NCBI RefSeq assembly: GCF_018128965.1
Contig: NZ_JAAEDH010000017.1
Coordinates: 1-64,000, forward strand
Direction: 5' to 3'
DNA from: Plastoroseomonas arctica
GTDB lineage: Bacteria; Pseudomonadota; Alphaproteobacteria; Acetobacterales; Acetobacteraceae
DNA: 64,000 nt
Shown: one piece after another, positions 45,877-53,455 of the stretch
How the letters are laid out: every line of letters begins with the position of its first letter
How positions within the stretch are numbered: the stretch's first letter is position 1
Notes under the pieces: generated by a model
The model's database searches: none
Told to the model about the DNA's origin: nothing
What the model saw: the letters and a program-made list of their open reading frames with translations, nothing else
Made by a program: the position numbers and the translations under genes

Positions 45877-46538
45877 GCCCCGAACGCCGCCGCGCGCTCG
45901 CCAAGCTCGCCATCATGATCGCGGGGCTGGTCGGCGCCGGGCTGCTGCTGCGCGCGATCGGCGCCGCACCGGGGACGGATTGGGTCGATGCGCATATCCG
46001 CGACGACGGGCTGCGCGGGGAAGCGGTGTTCATCCTGCTCGGCATCGCGCTGACCGCGGCCGGCGCCCCGCGCCAGGGCCTGGCCTTCCTCGCCGGCTAC
46101 GCCTTCGGGGCGCTGGCGGGGACCATCCTCGCGATGATCGCGCAGCTTGGCGGCTGCGCGCTGGCCTTCGCCTGGGCGCGGCTGGTCGCGCGCGGCTGGG
46201 CGGAACGGCGCTTGGCCGGGCGCTTCGGGCACCGGCTGCGCCCGCTGCGCGACCAGCTCGCGGGCGCACCGTTCAGCGCCACGCTCGCGCTGCGGCTGCT
46301 GCCAATCGGGAACAACCTGGCGCTGAACCTGCTGGCGGGGATGAGCGGCATTGCGGCGCTTCCGTTCCTGGCGGCGTCGGCGATCGGGTATCTGCCGCAG
46401 ACCATCATCTTCGCGCTGCTGGGCAAGGGGGTGCGGGTGGACGGGGTGTGGCAGCTGAGCCTGGCGGCGGTGCTGCTGGCCGGGTCGATCGCGATCGGGT
46501 TCTGGCTGCTGAAGCAGAACCGGGCGATGGCGGAATAG
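45873..46538 (+). CDS. TVP38/TMEM64-family membrane protein (VTT domain)
   Basis: 221 residues with about six membrane helices. The re-entrant VTT/SNARE-associated region shows GAPRQGLAFLAGYAFG and the RLLPIGNNLALNLLAGMSG loop whose Pro and Asn are conserved. The family is linked to lipid handling at the inner membrane, with precise substrates poorly known. It starts at a GTG overlapping the glycosyltransferase stop, so a role in the same lipid-linked sugar pathway, such as flipping the product, is a reasonable guess. Confidence 0.88.
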   Translation: MSPERRRALAKLAIMIAGLVGAGLLLRAIGAAPGTDWVDAHIRDDGLRGEAVFILLGIALTAAGAPRQGLAFLAGYAFGALAGTILAMIAQLGGCALAFAWARLVARGWAERRLAGRFGHRLRPLRDQLAGAPFSATLALRLLPIGNNLALNLLAGMSGIAALPFLAASAIGYLPQTIIFALLGKGVRVDGVWQLSLAAVLLAGSIAIGFWLLKQNRAMAE

Positions 46539-46546
46539 AGGAGGCA

Positions 46547-46624
46547 GCGGTCAGGGATGGCTGCTGCGTCCCTTCGCGTATGCGCGGGACGCGCAAATCG
46601 CGCCCCCGATCGAACCCTGACCGC
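46547..46624. terminator. Nested inverted repeats between convergent genes
   Basis: Perfect 10-base arms GCGGTCAGGG (46547-46556) and CCCTGACCGC (46615-46624) enclose an inner stem GCGTCCC/GGGACGC (46566-46592). The structure fills the 110-base gap between the TVP38-family gene and the convergent thermonuclease gene, so a shared terminator is likely. There is no T-run. Confidence 0.5.
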
Positions 46625-46648
46625 ATGGGATCGGGTCGGTTCAGCCGC

Positions 46649-47212
46649 TCAGAAATTGCGCGGGTGCGGCTGGTTGCGGCGGTAATCCTCGGGCGGCTCG
46701 AAGCTGCCGCTCCAGATGCCGCGCCGGGCCTGCCGCGCCTCGGTCTCGGCCGCGACATAGGCGATCGAGTAACGCCGGTAGGCGACCGCCCAGCCCTGGT
46801 CCACCAGCCAGTGGTTCACGTCGACAGCGCCCGCCCAGCACACCGCGACCACGCGGTCGTAGCGGTCGTGGTCGCGTGGCTCGCAGCGCAGCTCGCGGCC
46901 GGCGAGCAGCGTCGCGAGCGCGGCGCTCGCCTGCTGCCCGCAGCGCCAGGCGACGCCGGCCCGGGTGCAGCTCTGGTCGCGCTCCGGCGCGTCGATGCCG
47001 TGCAGGCGGATGCGGGTGCCGGCGATCTGCAGCGTATCGGCATCGACCACATAAGCGCGCCCGCGCAGAGTCGGGCCGCTGGCATCGCCGCGCGCCTGCG
47101 CCGCCGGCCGGCGATGCTGCCGCGTCGGCCGCTCACCGCGCTCCTGGAACTGGACGTAGAGCACCAGCGCCGCGAGCAGGCCGGCCAGGATGAGCGTGAC
47201 GTACTTCCCCAT
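46649..47212 (-). CDS. Membrane-anchored thermonuclease (SNase-like)
   Basis: 187 residues. An N-terminal hydrophobic anchor (YVTLILAGLLAALVLYVQF) precedes an SNase OB-fold. Catalytic and Ca-binding residues match staphylococcal nuclease: VVDADTLQIAG (Asp), LHGIDAPERDQ (Arg and Glu) and YDRVVAVC (Arg); VDVNHWLVDQGWAVAYR is the terminal helix. It probably degrades extracellular or periplasmic DNA/RNA. It sits between two convergent units and reads into no obvious operon. Confidence 0.88.
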   Translation of the reverse strand: MGKYVTLILAGLLAALVLYVQFQERGERPTRQHRRPAAQARGDASGPTLRGRAYVVDADTLQIAGTRIRLHGIDAPERDQSCTRAGVAWRCGQQASAALATLLAGRELRCEPRDHDRYDRVVAVCWAGAVDVNHWLVDQGWAVAYRRYSIAYVAAETEARQARRGIWSGSFEPPEDYRRNQPHPRNF

Positions 47213-47266
47213 CGCCCGGTCCTACAGTGCCGCCCGCGCGCCGGTCCATGCCGGCGGCAGCGCCCC

Positions 47267-49561
47267 TTACCCCGCCGCGCGGAACCCGGTGAGCGCGTCA
47301 AGCCCGACCAGCAGGCGCGCTGGCACCTGGCGACGCGCCTTGGCCCGCGGGCGCGCCATCTCCGGGATCGAGGGCAGGTGGCCATACAGCGCCTCGTGCT
47401 CGGACCAGTTGTCGAAGGCGCGGCGCCCGACATTGTCGACGAAGGTTTCGGCGGGCACGCCCTCGGCCAGGACCAGGGCATGCGCCGCCAGTTCGACGTG
47501 ATGGTAGGTGAAGCGCTCCGGCACCGCGTGCTCGCGCAGGATCGTCACGCCGTTCACCAGCGCGCCGGCCTGGACCAGGACCCCAGCCACCAGGATGGCG
47601 TGGTCGGGGGAGACCAGCAGGTCGTGCTCCGGCAAGCCTGCGCCCAGCCCACCCGCGCGGATGCGCACCGGCAGCACCCGCAGCGGCTCGCCGAAGCGGG
47701 TGGACACGGTCTGGCGGCCCATCCAGCGCACCGGCGCGGGGCCGCCTTCGAAGGTCAGCACAAGATCGCCGATGGCCAGGGTCTCGACCGCGCGCGGGCC
47801 GTCGGGCGTGGCGATGCGCGTGCCCGGATAGAAGCAGATCACCTGCTCCACGCCGGTGGCCCAGACCACGGCATCCGGGCCGGCGCCGAAGCTGTAGGTG
47901 GTGAAGCCGCCGCTGGTACCGGTCGTCCATCTGCCGGCGCCGAGGTCGAGCGTGTCGTTGCCGGCACCGCCATCGAGCGTCATCCGGCCAAGCGAGGCGC
48001 CGTTCACCCGGATGCGGTCGTCGCCGTCATTGGCCTGCACGCTGTCCTGGCCGCCGCCGCCGAGGATGCTGTCGGCGCCGCTGCCGGCGGCGACCAGGTT
48101 GTTGCCCAAGCCGCCGAGCAGGGTGTTGGACCCGGACGCCACGACCAGGGTGTCGTTGCCGAGGCCGCCCTCCTGCCAGTTTCCGCCGCCGCTATCGGCG
48201 AGCAGGTCGTTTCCGGCGCCGCCGAACAGCGAGTCGGCGGTCGTGTTGCCGAACATCGTGTCGCTGCCGCTGCCGCCGAGCGCGGCCTCGAAGCAGAGCG
48301 CACCGCCCGCGATGGAATCGCTGAGCCCGGAGGCGGTCCCGCCGCCCCCCAGGCTCAGAGTGACGTCGGCCGTGATGTCCGCGTAGCTGAGCGTGTCGGC
48401 GCCGGCGCCACCGATCAGCGTGTCGATGCCGGCACCGCCTTGGACGAGGTCGTTGCCCTGGTCTCCGTCGATGCGGTCGTTGCCGGCATTGCCGAGCAGC
48501 GTGTTGGCGCCGGTGTTGCCCAGGATGGAATCGGCGCCGCTGCCGCCGATCACGCCGCCGAACAGTCCGGCGAGATTGTCGCCCTCGGAGGTGGTGAACG
48601 CCGTCAGGTTCACCGTCTGGCCGCCGCTGTCATTGGCGATGCTGATGAGGTCGTTTGCGTCGCCGACCAGGCTGTCCACGCCGGTGCCGGCCTCGAGCGT
48701 GTCGCTTCCGGCCCCGCCGGTCAGCGTGTCGGTGCCGATGCCGCCCAGCAGGCTGTCATTGTCGGCGCCGCCATCGAGGCGGTTGTTGAACCCCGCGAGG
48801 TCCACCAGCGTGTCGTCGCCGGCGCCACCGGACAGGCTGTCATTGTTGTTGCTCTGGCCGCTGACGCCACCGGTGAGGCTGTCATTGCCGTCGCCGCCAT
48901 CGAGTGTGTTCTGACCGCCCACCGTGGGTGTCGGGGCCGCAGAAAGCGTGTCGTTGCCCTCGCCGCCTGACAGGAGGTTCCGCGCCGTACCGCTGGTCGC
49001 GCGGTCGACGATCACGTCGTCGCCGCCGCCTCCAAGCATGGAATCATTGCCCGCGCCGCCCGCCAGGCTGTCATTACCGAGGCCGCCATCGAGCGAATTG
49101 TTGCCCTGGACCGACTGCAGCAGCGTGTCGTCGCCGCCATTGCCCATGATCGTGTCGTTGAGCACCTGCCCAGTGAGGCTGTCGTTGCCGGACCCGCCCT
49201 CCAGCGCCTCGAAGGAGGAGCCAGCGATCGAGTCGCCCTGCGCATCGCCGCCGGTCGCGGTCCGGTCGGCGGTGTTGATGGTCACCGTGACGCCCGCTGT
49301 ATCAGCGGCGTAGCTGAGCGTGTCGGACCCTTCGCCGCCCACCAGCGTGTCCTGCCCGGCGCCGCCGGTGATCAGGTCATTTCCGGTGCCGCCATCGATG
49401 CTGTCATTGCCGTCGCCGCCATAGAGGCTGTCATTGTCGGTGGTGGACGTTCCCGCGTTGGACCCACGCAGCGTGTCGTTTCCGCCCAGGCCGTAGATCA
49501 GGTCGGACAGAACGGTCCCGAATGTGTCGCTGTTGCCGCCGTCGAGTGTCCAATCCGCCAT
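47267..49561 (-). CDS. RTX-repeat protein with C-terminal Hint domain
   Basis: 764 residues. There is no N-terminal signal peptide. More than twenty Ca-binding nonapeptides of the form GGxGxDxLx (for example GGDGNDS, GGAGQDTL, GGLGNDS) fill residues 10-560, interspersed with short linkers, as in type I-secreted RTX proteins. From about residue 573 a Hint_2-type domain begins with Cys in CFYPGTRIATPDG and has VSPDHAILVAG, the typical Hint His block. No ABC exporter, HlyD or TolC gene lies in the window. Secreted adhesin, S-layer-like or enzyme-carrier roles are possible, and the Hint domain may self-process. Codon use is Asp/Gly/Thr-rich. A decayed copy of its tail lies inverted just upstream. 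Confidence 0.9.
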   Translation of the reverse strand: MADWTLDGGNSDTFGTVLSDLIYGLGGNDTLRGSNAGTSTTDNDSLYGGDGNDSIDGGTGNDLITGGAGQDTLVGGEGSDTLSYAADTAGVTVTINTADRTATGGDAQGDSIAGSSFEALEGGSGNDSLTGQVLNDTIMGNGGDDTLLQSVQGNNSLDGGLGNDSLAGGAGNDSMLGGGGDDVIVDRATSGTARNLLSGGEGNDTLSAAPTPTVGGQNTLDGGDGNDSLTGGVSGQSNNNDSLSGGAGDDTLVDLAGFNNRLDGGADNDSLLGGIGTDTLTGGAGSDTLEAGTGVDSLVGDANDLISIANDSGGQTVNLTAFTTSEGDNLAGLFGGVIGGSGADSILGNTGANTLLGNAGNDRIDGDQGNDLVQGGAGIDTLIGGAGADTLSYADITADVTLSLGGGGTASGLSDSIAGGALCFEAALGGSGSDTMFGNTTADSLFGGAGNDLLADSGGGNWQEGGLGNDTLVVASGSNTLLGGLGNNLVAAGSGADSILGGGGQDSVQANDGDDRIRVNGASLGRMTLDGGAGNDTLDLGAGRWTTGTSGGFTTYSFGAGPDAVVWATGVEQVICFYPGTRIATPDGPRAVETLAIGDLVLTFEGGPAPVRWMGRQTVSTRFGEPLRVLPVRIRAGGLGAGLPEHDLLVSPDHAILVAGVLVQAGALVNGVTILREHAVPERFTYHHVELAAHALVLAEGVPAETFVDNVGRRAFDNWSEHEALYGHLPSIPEMARPRAKARRQVPARLLVGLDALTGFRAAG

Positions 49562-49665
49562 CCGAGCGCCCTGCCGATCGACGCGCCTCGCCGGGCGAGA
49601 TGCCCGGCCTGCGCCTGCATCCAGGGAACGTAACTATGATTGGTAACGCAACCCTAAATAGAAGA

Positions 49666-49794
49666 TTATTTCCGATTTTCCCGTTTACGACATTTCGTCA
49701 CAGGCAGCCATTCGTTGAGGTGGGAATTCAGAAGTATCTGCGACAGTTCGCCAGCGCTGCGCACGATGATCCACTTCTTGCCCTCACTGGACAT
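49666..49794 (-). CDS. Possible 42-residue small protein in the AT-rich gap
   Basis: A minus-strand frame starting ATG at 49794 and ending TAA. The product begins [20 protein letters not shown] and ends in a Lys/Arg-rich tail (KCRKRENRK). Its base composition differs sharply from the rest of the window, and its Lys use is unusual for this genome. No ribosome site is obvious. It could be a foreign small gene, the end of a decayed one, or chance. I recognise no family. Confidence 0.25.
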   Translation of the reverse strand: MSSEGKKWIIVRSAGELSQILLNSHLNEWLPVTKCRKRENRK

Positions 49795-49842
49795 GACAGG
49801 CTGACCCGCACCGCCGACGGCAACGACACCCTATCCTGTGGC

Positions 49843-49974
49843 ATAGAGGCGCTGACTGGCCGCTTGCCTTCCATCCCGGAGATGCCGCGCCCCGGGGCGA
49901 AGGCGCGTCGCCAGGTGCCGACCTATGTGCTGGCCATGCTCGAAGCACCCGTGCGGCGCAGCCGGCTAGGGTGA
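49843..49974 (+). pseudogene. Inverted, decayed copy of the Hint-protein C terminus
   Basis: Translated on the plus strand, this reads [19 protein letters not shown] then [15 protein letters not shown]. It closely matches the RTX-Hint protein tail EALYGHLPSIPEMARPRAK then ARRQVPARLLVGLDA at 47267-47400, with a 20-base identical DNA stretch (AAGGCGCGTCGCCAGGTGCC). Only about 44 codons survive, with no Hint core before them. Orientation is opposite to the intact gene, so this is an inverted partial duplicate or the relic of a second Hint gene. Confidence 0.8.
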
Positions 49975-50216
49975 GCGTCAGGGCAAGCTCGTGCTCCGGG
50001 TGGCGGGTGACCCCCGCTGACAAGGCCTGCCGGATCAGGCACTTGGCGCCGGGGCGCGATGCCTCGCCGACTTCTCGCTCGCTTTTCCCTCCGCACCCGC
50101 CTATAGCCGCGCCAACGACCAATCCGCACCCCAGGGGGAGGCCACCTTGTTCCATCGGGAACCAGGGGCCTTCCTTTCGCCCATGATGGGGGTGCCAAGA
50201 CCGAAAGCGTGCCCCC

Positions 50217-52046
50217 ATGGAACTCCGCAACGTCGCCATCATCGCGCACGTCGACCACGGCAAGACCACCCTGGTCGACAACCTGCTCAAGCAGGCCGGC
50301 GCCTTCCGCACCAACCAGGTGGTCGCCGAGCGCGCGATGGACCGCAACGACCTCGAGCGCGAGCGCGGCATCACCATCCTGGCCAAGTGCACGGCCGTGG
50401 AATGGAAGGGCGTGAAGATCAACATCGTGGACACCCCCGGCCACGCCGATTTCGGCGGCGAGGTCGAGCGCATCCTGTCCATGGTCGATGGCGCCATCGT
50501 GCTGTGCGACGCCGCCGAGGGCCCCCTGCCTCAGACCAAGTTCGTGCTGACCAAGGCGCTCGCGCGCGGCATCCGCCCGATCGTCGTCATCAACAAGGTG
50601 GACCGCGCCGACGCCGACCCGCACGCCGTCCACGACCAGGTCTTCGACCTCTTTGCCGCCCTGGGCGCGGATGACGACCAGCTGGATTTCCCGATGCTCT
50701 TCGCGTCCGGCCGCCAGGGCTGGGCGGACACCTCCATGGAGGGGCCGCGCAAGGACCTCTCGCCGATGTTCGACCTGATCCTCAAGCACGTCCCGGCGCC
50801 GGGGAAGAACCCCGACCTCCCCTTCGCGATGAACGCCGCGATCCTTGAGGCCGACAACTTCCTCGGCCGCATCCTGACGGGGCGCATCGAGCAGGGCACC
50901 GCGCGGCTCAACATGCCTGTCCGCGTGATCCATTCCGACGGCACCATCGTCGAGACCGGGCGCCTGACCAAGCTGCTGACCTTCTCGGGCCTGGATCGCG
51001 TCGTCGTCGACAGCGTGACCGCCGGCGACATCATCGCCATCGCGGGTCTCGAGAACGCGACCATCCCGGACACCATCGCGGACCCCTCCGTCACCGAGCC
51101 GCTGCCCGCCATCCCGGTCGACCCGCCCACGCTGGCGATGACCTTCCGCGTGAACGACGGCCCGTTGGGTGGCCGCGAGGGCAAGAAGGTCACCTCGCGC
51201 CAGATCCGCGACCGCCTGCTCAAGGAGGCCGAGGGCAACGTGGCCATCAAGGTCCGCGTCAGCGAGGAGGTGGACGCCTTCGAAGTCGCCGGCCGCGGCG
51301 AACTCCAGCTCGGCGTGCTGATCGAGCAGATGCGCCGCGAGGGCTTCGAGCTGACCATCGGCCGCCCCCGCGTTCTGACCCGCGAAAACCCCGAGACGGG
51401 CGAGCGCGAGGAGCCCTTCGAGGAAGTGCTCGTCGACGTGGATGAGGGCTATTCCGGCGTGGTCGTGGAGAAGCTGTCTATCCGCAAGGGGCAGATGCAG
51501 GACATGCGGCCCTCGGGCGGCGGGAAGACCCGGCTGACCTTCCTGATGCCCTCGCGCGGGCTCATCGGCTACCACGGCGAATTCATGACCGACACGCGCG
51601 GCACCGGCATCATGAACCGCATCTTCGCAGGGTTCCAACCTTGGGCCGGGCCGATCGAGGGGCGCCGCAACGGCTCGCTGATCTCCAATTCGGACGGCGA
51701 GGCGATCCAGTACGCGTTGTTCTACCTGCAGGACCGCGGGACGCTGTTCGTCGATCCGGGCCAAAAAGTCTATGTCGGGCTGATCCTGGGCGAGCATTCG
51801 CGCGAGAACGACCTCGACGTGAATCCGATCAAGGAGAAGAAGCTCACCAACATCCGCGCCGCCGGCAAGGATGAGGCGCTGCTGCTGATCCCGCCGCGCC
51901 GGATGAGCCTGGAGCAGGCGATCGCCTACATCGAGGATGACGAGTTGGTGGAGGTGACGCCCTCGGCGATCCGGCTGCGCAAGCGGCACCTGGATCCGAA
52001 TGAGCGCAAGAAGGCGAGCCGACGCGGTCAGAGCGAAGCCGCGTAG
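50217..52046 (+). CDS. typA: Translational GTPase TypA/BipA
   Basis: 609 residues, standard length. GTPase motifs: AHVDHGKTT (about 9-17), [17 protein letters not shown] and NKVDR. EF-G-like domains II, III and V follow, then the BipA-specific C-terminal domain ([19 protein letters not shown], then [19 protein letters not shown]). BipA binds ribosomes and supports large-subunit assembly and growth under stress or cold. No strong ribosome site was seen before the ATG. A perfect 9-base hairpin follows the stop at 52059-52079. Confidence 0.97.
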   Translation: MELRNVAIIAHVDHGKTTLVDNLLKQAGAFRTNQVVAERAMDRNDLERERGITILAKCTAVEWKGVKINIVDTPGHADFGGEVERILSMVDGAIVLCDAAEGPLPQTKFVLTKALARGIRPIVVINKVDRADADPHAVHDQVFDLFAALGADDDQLDFPMLFASGRQGWADTSMEGPRKDLSPMFDLILKHVPAPGKNPDLPFAMNAAILEADNFLGRILTGRIEQGTARLNMPVRVIHSDGTIVETGRLTKLLTFSGLDRVVVDSVTAGDIIAIAGLENATIPDTIADPSVTEPLPAIPVDPPTLAMTFRVNDGPLGGREGKKVTSRQIRDRLLKEAEGNVAIKVRVSEEVDAFEVAGRGELQLGVLIEQMRREGFELTIGRPRVLTRENPETGEREEPFEEVLVDVDEGYSGVVVEKLSIRKGQMQDMRPSGGGKTRLTFLMPSRGLIGYHGEFMTDTRGTGIMNRIFAGFQPWAGPIEGRRNGSLISNSDGEAIQYALFYLQDRGTLFVDPGQKVYVGLILGEHSRENDLDVNPIKEKKLTNIRAAGKDEALLLIPPRRMSLEQAIAYIEDDELVEVTPSAIRLRKRHLDPNERKKASRRGQSEAA

Positions 52047-52058
52047 AGGGAAGCAAGG

Positions 52059-52079
52059 TCGAGGGGCGCTGCCCCTCGA
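52059..52079 (+). terminator. Hairpin after typA
   Basis: TCGAGGGGC/GCCCCTCGA, a perfect 9-base stem with a 3-base loop, starts 13 bases after the typA stop. There is no T-run, so termination may need Rho. It separates typA from the decayed toxin-antitoxin pair. Confidence 0.6.
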
Positions 52080-52147
52080 GCACCCCGGCAAGAACCTCAG
52101 CTTCTTGCATCTCCGAGTTTGATGGCACCCAACCCGGCCGCTACCAT

Positions 52148-52357
52148 ATGATCGGCGAGGATGGTGGGGAGCTTCAGCTCTCGATCGTCGATGGCGAATT
52201 GCGGGCGATGACGCCGAAGGCCGCTCGCATGGCCATCCAGCAGCACGTTGGTACGCTCGAGCCACCTGGCCTGTCCATGGTCGATGAACTGATCGCCTAT
52301 CGCCGCGCCGAGGCCAAGCACGAGTGGGCGATTGACCGTCCGGTCGCTGCTGGATAG
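52148..52357 (+). pseudogene. 5'-truncated AbrB-type VapB antitoxin
   Basis: Only 69 residues remain from the first possible start. The second half of an AbrB swapped-hairpin domain (EDGGELQLSIVDGELRAMTPK) is followed by the toxin-binding tail SMVDELIAYRRAEAKHE, typical of VapB proteins that neutralise PIN toxins. The first AbrB strands are missing. Upstream of the ATG the same frame stays open back past the hairpin but has no start codon, and PGRYHMIG looks like an eroded IPA-x-R-R-x-LG. No ribosome site is present. It overlaps the toxin frame by 26 bases, as in intact vapBC operons. Confidence 0.65.
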
Positions 52358-52703
52358 CTCGGCCATCATCGCCCTGTTGCGCCGGGAACCCGGCGGCAGC
52401 GTGGTGGAGGAAGCACTCGAAGATGCAGCAATGTCCTCCGTGAATGCGGCGGAAACGGTGTCCATCCTTATCCGCTTCGGCGATGACCCGTCGCGCGCGG
52501 AGCGCTACCTCATTGACCTCGGCCTGCCGATCATTGCCTTCGACGCTGCGCAATGGGCTTCCACGGGCACCCTGGCGGCACGCAATAGGGGCGTGCTTTC
52601 GCTATGCCTGGCAACAGCCGCATCCCTGGACATTGCCATCCTCACCGCGAACCGTGCCTGGGCGGGCCTCGGCCTCACCCAGGACATCCGGCTGATCCGC
52701 TGA
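52332..52703 (+). CDS. PIN-domain (VapC-like) protein, probably inactive
   Basis: 123 residues of a PIN fold starting at a TTG. The first catalytic Asp is in SLLDSSAIIALL and the Glu in NAAETVSIL. The region that normally reads like LSLGDRACLALA reads LSLCLATAA, which looks like an in-frame loss of about four residues including the third acidic residue. The usual TADRAW reads TANRAW, so the fourth Asp is Asn. An RNase needing these metal ligands would be dead. Together with the truncated antitoxin this is a decaying toxin-antitoxin locus. It ends four bases from the convergent Yip1-like gene. Confidence 0.75.
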   Translation: MTVRSLLDSSAIIALLRREPGGSVVEEALEDAAMSSVNAAETVSILIRFGDDPSRAERYLIDLGLPIIAFDAAQWASTGTLAARNRGVLSLCLATAASLDIAILTANRAWAGLGLTQDIRLIR

Positions 52704-52707
52704 AGCC

Positions 52708-53271
52708 TCAGAAGCGCAGCGCGTTGGCGACGGCGCCGATCACCAGGAAGATCACCAGGGCCACCACAAACAAGACGATCGTGAACACGATCGCCTTGTC
52801 TTCGGGCACCTTCACCACGGCGATGGCGCCAAGGTAGTAGAGGTAGATGCTGTACAGGCCGAGCAATGCGGCGAGGAAGCCGATGCCCGGGATCAGCAGG
52901 AACACGCCGGCGAGCCAGCTCGCGGTGGGCGCATAGGCGGCGAGCTTCATGGCCGGCAACTCGGCATCGCTGCCGCCGAACTTCGGCGCCAGGATCGGGA
53001 TGATCTTGGCCATCACGAACACCGCCACCAGGCTCAGCACGTAGCTCACGACGGTGGAGACGAGGAAGCCGGGGACCAGCACCATGGCGCCGCGGAACAT
53101 GCCCAGGAACAGTGTGAGACCGATGAAGCCGCAGACCGCGGGGATCGCCGCCATCAACATCACGTAGCCGGTGAACAGCTGCTTGGTATCGGTTGGTTCG
53201 AGCGAGATCACCGCCCATTCCGACTTCGGCGTCATGATCAGATTTTTCGCGCGCGTGACGATATCAACCAT
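52708..53271 (-). CDS. Yip1-family membrane protein
   Basis: 187 residues with five hydrophobic segments, starting with a cytoplasmic stretch MVDIVTRAKNLIMTPKSEW typical of bacterial Yip1-domain proteins. Segments include VMLMAAIPAVCGFIGLTLF and GIGFLAALLGLYSIYLYYL. The function of bacterial members is unknown. The ATG at 53271 follows GGGGGA at a suitable distance. It is divergent from the AmpG-like transporter. Confidence 0.8.
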   Translation of the reverse strand: MVDIVTRAKNLIMTPKSEWAVISLEPTDTKQLFTGYVMLMAAIPAVCGFIGLTLFLGMFRGAMVLVPGFLVSTVVSYVLSLVAVFVMAKIIPILAPKFGGSDAELPAMKLAAYAPTASWLAGVFLLIPGIGFLAALLGLYSIYLYYLGAIAVVKVPEDKAIVFTIVLFVVALVIFLVIGAVANALRF

Positions 53272-53455
53272 GCTCACATCCCCCGTTCGACAAGACACCG
53301 GCCCGTGCCGCTCTCAGAACAACCTTGCCTGGGCGGCTCCGCGCGGCGCAAGGGTGGAACCAGGGGCGGCAGAGGAATTTCATGCGCCCTTCGCCTTGGG
53401 CGATGCCGCGCCGGGCGCTCTGGCCCAGGCGCCGGGCATCTGCCAGCGTCGCCCG

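Larger units (their letters stand above)
49562..50216. other. AT-rich gap between RTX gene and typA with rearrangement traces
   Basis: A 655-base stretch without a normal gene, the longest in the window. The part at about 49630-49760 is far poorer in GC than its surroundings. It holds a possible 42-residue minus-strand reading frame (49666-49794) and an inverted fragment of the Hint-domain tail (49843-49974). The rest (49975-50216) is GC-rich again and leads into typA, with no clear promoter or terminator seen by eye. Confidence 0.6.

Noticed and set aside
45782-48970. A 1062-codon open frame on the plus strand crossing four genes
   Set aside because: It runs antisense to the RTX and thermonuclease genes and in the wrong frame of the glycosyltransferase and TVP38-family genes. 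Its product is low-complexity and Arg/Ala/Gly-rich, as expected for antisense of GC-rich repeat DNA.
47900-49500. Periodic repeats that might suggest a CRISPR array
   Set aside because: The repeats encode in-frame Asp/Gly nonapeptides of an RTX protein, with variable units and no constant repeat-spacer structure; no cas genes are present.
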